A stretch of DNA of 64,000 bases from Mastigias papua. Lineage: Eukaryota > Cnidaria > Scyphozoa > Rhizostomeae > Mastigiidae. The notes beneath the pieces were generated by a model. The model was given only the letters and a program-made list of their open reading frames with translations. It was not told the DNA's origin and did no database searches. The DNA is taken from contig OZ025271.1 in NCBI GenBank assembly GCA_964019165.1, positions 4,499,570 to 4,563,569 of the forward strand, read 5' to 3'. Of this stretch, positions 54,730 through 64,000 are shown in pieces (the first letter of the stretch is position 1; every line of letters begins with the position of its first letter). The translations under genes were made by a program, and so were the position numbers.

Positions 54730-57393
54730 CTCTATGTAGTGTAAAAACAGAAACTAACCGTCATACACGTAGAACACATTGGCTAAACTACTGACATCGG
54801 TGCACACATAGATGTTTAAGATGTTTAAGGCACGAGACTGACGCACTTGTACAGAATTTCAATCATACAACAGTATATGCACAAGTGATCACTGCTTGTA
54901 ATGGGCCTAAAATACGTATGTGTGCAAACACTGACAATTGAGCAATGACTACAGATCTGATGGTCATATGATATTATAAATGCTTTTTAGAGTGCTGAAA
55001 TAGGCTTAGATTATGTTTTGGAGCTAAGAGACACGTACTTATAGCCAAATGTAGCCCATGCATAGTGTTGTCGCTTTTGCAACATTTAGCGTACTTTAAA
55101 GCTCTTTAATGCTCTATGTAGTGTAAAAACAGAAACTAACCGACATACAAGTAGGACACATTGGCTACACTACTGACATCAGTGCAAACATAGATGTTAA
55201 AGATGTTTAAGGCACGAGACTGACGCACTTGTACAGAATTTCAATCATACAACAGTATATGCACAAGTGATCACTGCTTGTAATGGGCCTAAAATACGTA
55301 TGTGTGCAAACACTGACAATTGAGCAATGACTACAGATCTGATGGTCATATGATATTATAAATGCTTTATAGAGTGCAGAAATAGTCTTAAATTATGGTT
55401 TGGAGCTAAGAGACACGTACTTATAGCCAAATGTAGCCCATGCATAGTGTTGTCGCTTTTGCAACATTTAGCGTACTTTAAACCTCTTTAATGCTCTATG
55501 TAGTGTAAAAACAGAAACTAACCGTCATACAAGTAGGACACATTGGCTAAACCACTGACATCGGTGCAAACATAGATGTTAAAGATGTTTAAGGCACGAG
55601 ACTGACGGACTTGTACAGAATTTCAATCATACAACAGTATATGCACAAGTGATCACTGCTTGTAATGGGCCTAAAATACGTATGTGTGCAAACACTGACA
55701 ATTGAGCAATGACTACAGATCTGATGGTCATATGATATTATAAATGCTTTATAGAGTGCAGAAATAGTCTTAAATTATGTTTTGGAGCTAAGAGACACGT
55801 ACTTATAGCCAAATGTAGCCCATGAATAGTGTTGTCGCTTTTGCAACATTTACCGTACTTCAAAGCTCTTTAATGCTCTATGTAGTGTAAAAACAGACAC
55901 TAACCGACATACAAGTAGGACACATTGGCTAAACTACTGACATCGGTGCAAACATAGATGTTAAAGATGTTTAAGGCACGAGACTGACGCACTTGTACAG
56001 ACTACCAATCATACAACAGTATATGCACAAGTGATCACTGCTTGTAATGGGCCTAAAATACGTATGTGTGCAAACACTGACAATTGAGCAATGACTACAG
56101 ATCTGATGGTCATATGATATTATAAATGCTTTATAGAGTGCAGCATTAGGCTTAGATTATGTTTTGAAGCTAAGAGACACGTACTTATAGCCAAATGTAG
56201 CCCATGCATAGTGTTGTCGCTTTTGCAACATTTAGCGTACTTTAAAGCTCTTTAATGCTCTATGTAGTGTAAAAACAGAAACTAACCGACATACAAGTAG
56301 GACACATTGGCTAAACTACTGACATCGGTGCAAACATAGATGTTAAAGATGTTTAAGGCACGAGACTGACGCACTTGTACAGAATTTTAATCATACAACA
56401 GTATATGCACAAGTGATCACTGCTTGTAATGGGCCTAAAATACGTATGTGTGCAAACACTGACAATTGAGCAATGACTACAGATTTGATGGTCATATGGT
56501 ATTATAAATGCTTTATAGAGTGCAGCATTAGGCTTAGATTATGTTTTGAAGCTAAGAGACACGTACTTATAGCCAAATGTAGCCCATGCATAGTGTTGTC
56601 GCTTTTGCAACATTTAGCTTACTTTAAAGCTCTTTAATGCTCTATGTATTGTAAAAACAGAAACTAACCGTCATACAAGTAGGACACATTGGCTAAACTA
56701 CTGACACCGGTGCAAACATAGATGTTAAAGATGTTTAAGGCACGAGACTGACGCACTTGTACAGAATTTCAATCATACAACAGTATATGCACAAGTGATC
56801 ACTGCTTGTACTGGGCCTAAAATACGTATGTGTGCAAACACTGACAATTGAGCAATGACTACAGATCTGATGATCATATGATATTATAAATGCTTTATAG
56901 AGTGCAGAAATAGTCTTAGATTATGTTTTGGAGCTAAGAGACACGTACTTATAGCCAAATGTAGCCCATGCATAGTGTTGTCGCTTTTGCAACATTTAGC
57001 GTACTTTAAAGCTCTTTAATGCTCTATGTAGTGTAAAAACAGAAACTAACCGACATACAAGTAGGACACATTGGCCAAAATACTGACATCCGTGCAAACA
57101 TAGATGTAAAAGATGTTTACGGCACGAGACTGACGCACTTGTACAGAATTTTAATCATACAACAGTATATGCACAAGTGATCACTGCTTGTACTGGGCCT
57201 AAAATACGTATGTGTGCAAACACTGACAATTGAGCAATGACTACAGATCTGATGGTCATATGATATTATAAATGCTTTATAGAGTGCAGAAATAGTCTTA
57301 AATTATGTTTTGGAGTTAAGAGACACGTACTTATAGCCAAATGTAGCCCATGCATAGTGTTGTCGTTTTTGCAACATTTAGCGTACATTAAAG
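54722..57393 (-). repeat. Inverted block of seven monomers
   Basis: Seven monomers lie in reverse complement. The complement of the anchor ends at 55085, 55467, 55849, 56231, 56613, 56995 and 57377, each exactly 382 bp apart. The distance between the two junction centres is 2674 bp, which is 7 x 382. Read on the minus strand from right to left, the variant sets match forward copies nearby. GTATTTTGGCC, then TATGATCATC with CACCGGTGTC, then TTAGCTTCAAAAC with TAATGCTGC correspond to 58940-60467. GATTGGTAGTCTG, then GAAGTACGGTAAATG, then GAGGTTTAAAG with CCAAACC correspond to 53434-54060. The block therefore belongs to this divergent neighbourhood and was not brought in from elsewhere. GTATTTTAGGCCCAGTAC is found only here (twice). 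Confidence 0.95.
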
Positions 57394-57418
57394 AGCTTTA
57401 AAGTACGCTAAATGTTGC
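57371..57418. repeat. Right inversion junction, imperfect palindrome
   Basis: GCAACATTTAGCGTAC on the left is mirrored by GTACGCTAAATGTTGC on the right, around ATTAAAGAGCTTTAAA. The centre AAAG-AG-CTTT is the same monomer site as at the left junction, and one A/A mismatch interrupts the arms at 57387 and 57402. The left part is the reversed CTTTAATGTACGC, a variant that in forward orientation exists at 58924-58935. Confidence 0.95.
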
Positions 57419-60400
57419 AGAAACAACAACACTATTCATGGGCTACATTTGGCTATAAGTACGTGTCTCTTAGCTCCAAAACATAATTTAAGACTATTTC
57501 TGCACTCTATAAAGCATTTATAATATCATATGACCATCAGATCTGTAGTCATTGCTCAATTGTCAGTGTTTGCACATATACGTATTTTAGGCCCATTACA
57601 AGCAGTGATCACTTGTGCATATACTGTTGTATGATTAAAATTCTGTACAAGTGCGTCAGTCTCGTGCCTTAAACATCTTTAACATCTATGTTTGCACCGA
57701 TGTCAGTAGTTTAGCCAATGTGTCCTACTTGTATGACGGTTAGTTTCTGTTTTTACAATACATAGAGCATTAAAGAGCTTAAAAGTACGCTAAATGTTGC
57801 AGAAACAACAACACTATGCATGGGCTACATGTGGCTATAAGTACGTGTCTCTTAGCTCCATAACATAATTTAAGACTATTTCTGCACTCTATAAAGCATT
57901 TATAATATCATATGACCATCAGATCTGTAGTCATTGCTCAATTGTCAGTGTTTGCACATATACGTATTTTAGGCCCATTACAAGCAGTGATCACTTGTGC
58001 ATATACTGTTGTATGATTGAAATTCTGTACAAGTGCGTCAGTCTCGTGCCTTAAACATCTTTAACATCTATGTTTGCACCGATGTCAGTAGTTTAGCCAA
58101 TGTGTCCTACTTGTATGACGGTTAGTTTCTGTTTTTACACTACATAGAGCATTAAAGAGCTTTAAAGTACGCTAAATATTGCAAAAGCGACAACACGATG
58201 CATGGGCTACATTAGGCTATAAGTACGTGTCTCTTAGCTCCAAAACATAATCTAAGCCTATTTCTGCACTCTATAAAGCATTTATAATATCATATGACCA
58301 TCAGATCTGTAGTCATTGCTCAATTGTCAGTGTTTGCACATATACGTATTTTAGGCCCATTACAAGCAGTGATCACTTGTGCATATACTGTTGTATGATT
58401 CAAATTCTGTACAAGTGCGTCAGTCTCGTGCCTTAAACATCTTTAACATCTATGTTTGCACCGATGTCAGTAGTTTAGCCAATTTGTCCTACTTGTATGA
58501 CGGTTAGTTTCTGTTTTTACACTACATAGAGCATTAAAGAGCTTTAAAGTACGCTAAATATTGCAAAAGCGACAACACGATGCATGGGCTACATTAGGCT
58601 ATAAGTACGTGTCTCTTAGCTCCAAAACATAATCTAAGCCTATTTCTGCACTCTATAAAGCATTTATAATATCATATGACCATCAGATCTGTAGTCATTG
58701 CTCAATTGTCAGTGTTTGCACATATACGTATTTTAGGCCCATTACAAGCAGTGATCACTTGTGCATATACTGTTGTATGATTCAAATTCTGTACAAGTGC
58801 GTCAGTCTCGTGCCTTAAACATCTTTAACATCTATGTTTGCACCGATGTCAGTAGTTTAGCCAATGTGGTCTACGTGTATATCGGTTAGTTTCTGTTTTT
58901 ACACTACATAGAGCATTAAGGAGCTTTAATGTACGCTAAATGTTGCCAAAACGACAACACTATGCATGGGCTACATTTGGCTATAAGTACGTGTCTCTTA
59001 GCTCCAAAACATAATCTAAGCCTATTTCTGCACTCTATAAAGCATTTATAATATCATATGACCATCAGATCTGTAGTCATTGCTCAATTGTCAGTGTTTG
59101 CACACATACGTATTTTAGGCCCATTACAAGCAGTGATCACTTGTGCATATACTGTTGTATGATTGAAATTCTGTACAAGTGCGTCAGTCTCGTGCCTTAA
59201 ACATCTTTAACATCTATGTTTGCACGGATGTCAGTATTTTGGCCAATGTGTCCTACTTGTATGTCGGTTAGTTTCTGTTTTTACACTACATAGAGCATTA
59301 AAGAGCTTTAAAGTACGCTAAATGTTGCAAAAGCGACAACACTATGCATGGGCTACATTTGGCTATAAGTACGTGTCTCTTAGCTCCAAAACATAATCTA
59401 AGACTATTTCTGCACTCTATAAAGCATTTATAATATCATATGATCATCAGATCTGTAGTCATTGCTCAATTGTCAGTGTTTGCACACATACGTATTTTAG
59501 GCCCATTACAAGCAGTGATCACTTGTGCATATACTGTTGTATGATTGAAATTCTGTACAAGTGCGTCAGTCTCGTGCCTTAAACATCTTTAACATCTATG
59601 TTTGCACCGGTGTCAGTAGTTTAGCCAATGTGTCTTACTTGTATGACGGTTAGTTTCTGTTTTTACAATACATAGAGCATTAAAGAGCTTTAAAGTACGT
59701 TAAATGTTGCAAAAGCGACAACACTATGCATGGGCTACATTTGGCTATAAGTACGTGTCTCTTAGCTCCAAAACATAATCTAAGACTATTTCTGCACTCT
59801 ATAAAGCATTTATAATATCATATGATCATCAGATCTGTAGTCATTGCTCAATTGTCAGTGTTTGCACACATACGTATTTTAGGCCCATTACAAGCAGTGA
59901 TCACTTGTGCATATACTGTTGTATGATTGAAATTCTGTACAAGTGCGTCAGTCTCGTGCCTTAAACATCTTTAACATCTATGTTTGCACCGGTGTCAGTA
60001 GTTTAGCCAATGTGTCTTACTTGTATGACGGTTAGTTTCTGTTTTTACAATACATAGAGCATTAAAGAGCTTTAAAGTACGTTAAATGTTGCAAAAGCGA
60101 CAACACTATGCATGGGCTACATTTGGCTATAAGTACGTGTCTCTTAGCTTCAAAACATAATCTAAGCCTAATGCTGCACTCTATAAAGCATTTATAATAC
60201 CATATGACCATCAAATCTGTAGTCATTGCTCAATTGTCAGTGTTTGCACACATACGTATTTTAGGCCCATTACAAGCAGTGATCACTTGTGCATATACTG
60301 TTGTATGATTAAAATTCTGTACAAGTGCGTCAGTCTCGTGCCTTAAACATCGTTAACATCTATGTTTGCACCGATGTCAGTAGTGTAGCCAATGTGTCCT

Positions 60401-63400
60401 ACTTGTATGTCGGTTAGTTTCTGTTTTTACACTACATAGAGCATTAAAGAGCTTTAAAGTACGCTAAATGTTGCAAAAGCGACAACACTATGCATGGGCT
60501 ACATTTGGCTATAAGTACGTGTCTCTTAGCTCCATAACATAATCTAAGACTATTTCTGCACTCTATAAAGCATTTATAATATCATATGACCATCAGATCT
60601 GTAGTCATTACTCAATTGTCAGTGTTTGCACACATACGTATTTTAGGCCCATTACAAGCAGTGATCACTTGTGCATATACTGTTGTATGATTGAAATTCT
60701 GTACAGGTGCGTCAGTCTCGTGCCTTAAACATCTTTAACATCTATGTTTGCACCGATGTCAGTAGTTTAGCCAATGTGTTCTACGTGTATGACGGTTAGT
60801 TTCTGTTTTTACACTACATAGAGCATTAAAGAGCTTTAAAGTACGCTAAATGTTGCAGAAACAACAACACTATGCATGGGCTACATTTGGCTATAAGTAC
60901 GTGTCTCTTAGCTCCAAAACATAATTTAAGACTATTTCTGCACTCTATAAAGCATTTATAATATCATATGACCATCAGATCTGTAATCATTGCTCAATTG
61001 TCAGTGTTTGCACACATACGTATTTTAGGCCCATTACAAGCAGTGATCACTTGTGCATTTACTGTTGTATGATTGAAATTCTGTACAAGTGCGTCAGTCT
61101 CGTGCCTTAAACATCTTTAACATCTATGTTTGCACCGATGTCAGTAGTGTAGCCAATGTGTTCTACGTGTATGACGGTTAGTTTCTGTTTTTACACTACA
61201 TAGAGCATTAAAGAGCTTTAAAGTACGCTAAATGTTGCAAAAGCGACAACACTATGCATGGGCTACATGTGGTTATAAGTACGTGTCTCTTAGCTCCAAA
61301 ACATAATTTAAGACTATTTCTGCACTCTATAAAGCATTTATAATATCATATGACCATCAGATCTGTAGTCATTGCTCAATTGTCAGTGTTTGCACACATA
61401 CGTATTTTAGGCCCATTACAAGCAGTGATCACTTGTGCATTTACTGTTGTATGATTGAAATTCTGTACAAGTGCGTCAGTCTCGTGCCTTAAACATCTTT
61501 AACATCTATGTTTGCACCGATGTCAGTAGTGTAGCCAATGTGTTCTACGTGTATGACGGTTAGTTTCTGTTTTTACACTACATAGAGCATTAAAGAGCTT
61601 TAAAGTACGCTAAATGTTGCAAAAGCGACAACACTATGCATGGGCTACATGTGGTTATAAGTACGTGTCTCTTAGCTCCAAAACATAATTTAAGACTATT
61701 TCTGCACTCTATAAAGCATTTATAATATCATATGACCATCAGATCTGTAGTCATTGCTCAATTGTCAGTGTTTGCACATATACGTATTTTAGGCCCATTA
61801 CAAGCAGTGATCACTTGTGCATATACTGTTGTATGATTGAAATTCTGTACAAGTGCGTCAGTCTCGTGCCTTAAACATCTTTAACATCTATGTTTGCACC
61901 GATGTCAGTAGTTTAGCCAATGTGTCCTACTTGTATGACGGTTAGTGTCTGTTTTTACACTACATAGAGCATTAAAGAGGTTTAAAGTACGCTAAATATT
62001 GCAAAAGCGACAACACTATGCATGGGCTACATTTTGCTATAAGTACGTGTCTCTTAGCTCTAAAACATAATCTAAGACTATTTCTGCACTCTATAAAGCA
62101 TTGATAATATCATATGATCATCAGATCTGTAGTCATTGCTCAATTGTCAGTGTTTGCACACATACGTATTTTAGGCCCATTACAAGCAGTGATCACTTGT
62201 GCATATACTGTTGTATGATTGAAATTCTGTACAAGTGCGTCAGTCTCGTGCCTTAAAAATCTTTAACATCTATGTTTGCACCGGTGTCAGTAGTTTAGCC
62301 AATGTGTCCTACTTGTATGACGGTTAGTTTCTGTTTTTACAATACATTGAGCATTAAAGAGCTTTAAAGTACGCTAAATGTTGCAAAAGCGACAACACTA
62401 TGCATGGGCTACATTTGGCTATAAGTACGTGTCTCTTAGCTTCAAAACATAATCTAAGCCTAATGCTGCACTCTATAAAGCATTTATAATACCATATGAC
62501 CATCAAATCTGTAGTCATTGCTCAATTGTCAGTGTTTGCACACATACGTATTTTAGGCCCATTACAAGCAGTGATCACTTGTGCATATACTGTTGTATGA
62601 TTAAAATTCTGTACAAGTGCGTCAGTCTCGTGCCTTAAACATCTTTAACATCTATGTTTGCACCGATGTCAGTAGTTTAGCCAATGTGTCCTACTTGTAT
62701 GTCGGTTAGTGTCTGTTTTTACACTACATAGAGCATTAAAGAGCTTTAAAGTACGCTAAATGTTGCAAAAGCGACAACACTATGCATGGGCTACATTTGG
62801 CTATAAGTACGTGTCACTTAGCTCCAAAACATAATCTAAGCCTATTTCTGCACTCTATAAAGCATTTATAATATCATATGACCATCAGATCTGTAGTCAT
62901 TGCTCAATTGTCAGTGTTTGCACACATACGTATTTTAGGCCCATTACAAGCAGTGATCACTTGTGCATATACTGTTGTATGATTGGTAGTCTGTACAAGT
63001 GCGTCAGTCTCGTGCCTTAAACATCTTTAACATCTATGTTTGCACGGATGTCAGTATTTTGGCCAATGTGTCCTACTTGTATGTCGGTTAGTTTCTGTTT
63101 TTACACTACATAGAGCATTAAAGAGCTTTAAAGTACGCTTAATGTTGCAAAAGCGACAACACTATGCATGGGCTACATGTGGCTATAAGTACGTGTCTCT
63201 TAGCTCCAAAACATAATTTAAGACTATTTCTGCACTCTATAAAGCATTTATAATATCATTTGACCATCAGATCTGTAGTCATTGCTCAATTGTCAGTGTT
63301 TGCACACATACGTATTTTAGGCCCATTACAAGCAGTGATCACTTGTGCATATATTATTTTATGATTGAAATTCTGTACAAGTGCGTCAGTCTCGTGCCTT

Positions 63401-64000
63401 AAACATCTTTAACATCTATGTTTGCACCGATGTCAGTAGTGTAGCCAATGTGTCCTACTTGTATGTCGGTTAGTTTCTGTTTTTACACTACATAGAGCAT
63501 TAAAGAGCTTTAAAGTACGCTAAATGTTGCAAAAGCGACAACACTATGCATGGGCTACATTTGGCTATAAGTACGTGTCTCTTAGCTCCAAAACATAATC
63601 TAAGCCTATTTCAGCACTCTAAAAAGCATTTATAATATCATATGACCATCAGATCTGTAGTCATTGCTCAATTGTCAGTGTTTGCACACATACGTATTTT
63701 AGGCCCATTACAAGCAGTGATCACTTGTGCATATACTGTTGTATGATTGAAATTCTGTACAAGTGCGTCAGTCTCGTGCCTTAAACATCTTTAACATCTA
63801 TGTTTGCACGGATGTCAGTATTTTGGCCAATGTGTCCTACTTGTATGTCGGTTAGTTTCTGTTTTTACACTACATAGAGCATTAAAGAGCTTTAAAGTAC
63901 GCTTAATGTTGGAAAAGCGACAACACTATGCATGGGCTACATGTGGCTATAAGTACGTGTCTCTTAGCTCCAAAACATAATTTAAGACTATTTCTGCACT
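57394..64000 (+). repeat. 382-bp satellite array, right block in direct orientation
   Basis: Seventeen complete monomers from 57412 to 63905, all exactly 382 bp, plus a 95-bp partial copy cut by the window end. All are type A derivatives of the divergent kind. Close single-monomer duplications are visible. The copies at 59322 and 59704 look identical, sharing TATGATCATC, CACCGGTGTC, GTGTCTTACTTG and ACGTTAAATG. The copies at 58176 and 58558 share AAATATTGC, CACGATGC, ACATTAGGC and GATTCAAATTC over most of their length. The stretch from about 61.0 to 61.35 kb recurs one monomer later (TGCATTTACTG, AGTGTAGCC, ATGTGGTTATAAG). TTAGCTTCAAAAC with TAATGCTGC occurs at 60086 and 62378. Confidence 0.95.
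59322..60085 (+). repeat. Two identical-looking adjacent monomers
   Basis: I found no difference between 59322-59703 and 59704-60085. Both carry CTAAGACTATTTC, TATGATCATC, CACCGGTGTC, GTGTCTTACTTG, ACAATACAT and end with ACGTTAA before the next anchor. The matching copy inside the inverted block (anchor at 56995, minus strand) is single. The duplication therefore most likely postdates the split of these two paralogous segments. Confidence 0.85.

Noticed and set aside
54722..57393. Transposon or foreign insertion in reverse orientation
   Set aside because: The block consists only of the same satellite in exact register, with variants shared with forward neighbours, and has no target-site duplication or terminal element sequence.
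1..64000. CRISPR array
   Set aside because: Repeats are 382 bp, directly abutting, with no unique spacers and no cas genes.
1..64000. rRNA, 5S, snRNA or tRNA gene cluster
   Set aside because: I found no rRNA-like or tRNA-like segment and no recognisable pol III A and B boxes in the monomer.
1..64000. CENP-B box or telomeric repeat inside the monomer
   Set aside because: No match to the CENP-B box core (TTCG and CGGG spaced as required) was seen. CGGTTAG occurs once per monomer but is not tandem, so it is not telomeric.

Overview
The whole 64-kb window is one uninterrupted array of a single satellite-DNA family with a 382-bp monomer. I count about 167 copies by following one anchor, the start of ATGTTGCAAAAG at positions 330, 712, 1094 and so on. 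Both window edges fall inside a monomer. I see no single-copy DNA, no mobile-element insertion, no rRNA or tRNA gene and no credible protein-coding gene. Pericentromeric, centromeric, subtelomeric or other heterochromatic DNA of a eukaryote is the natural reading. The sequence does not let me name the species: I do not recognise the monomer, and no flanking gene is present.

Layout. 1-54721: about 144 monomers in one orientation. 54722-57393: seven monomers in the opposite orientation. 57394-64000: the original orientation again, 17 complete monomers plus two partial ones. Two main monomer subfamilies occur. Type A has TACGTGTCTCTTAGCTCC and CATAATC. Type B has TATGTGTCTCTTTGCTCC and CATACTC. 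Type B is scattered through 330-47486 and I did not find it after that. Higher-order structure changes along the array: mixed A/B dimers and a duplicated trimer (1-20 kb); six-monomer-spaced duplications (20.5-24.2 kb); a well-homogenised four-monomer (1528-bp) higher-order repeat (26095-39082); a six-monomer (2292-bp) higher-order repeat (42521-48631); then older-looking, divergent monomers (48-64 kb) that contain the inversion.

Most notable result. The inverted block is a clean in-place inversion of seven monomers. Both breakpoints lie at the same site in the monomer, a short hyphenated palindrome (AAAG-AG-CTTT). The block carries 8-bp inverted ends, CTTTAATG and CATTAAAG. Turning it back in thought recreates variant linkages that still exist uninverted at 58558-60467 (left join) and at 52376-52465 and 60779-60865 (right join). 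Other records of array turnover are a 170-bp truncated monomer with a 5-bp microhomology junction (15228-15397), chimeric monomers (27241, 45959) and lost or gained monomers inside the higher-order repeats.

The open frames of up to 86 or 100 codons that recur on the + strand belong to type B monomers. They are open because of one base (TAC instead of TAA at codon 25). They cannot run on into the next monomer because 382 is not a multiple of 3, and I do not call them genes. I found no new gene system here. The interest lies in satellite architecture and its rearrangement history. Statements of identity are by eye at diagnostic positions, not from a computed alignment.
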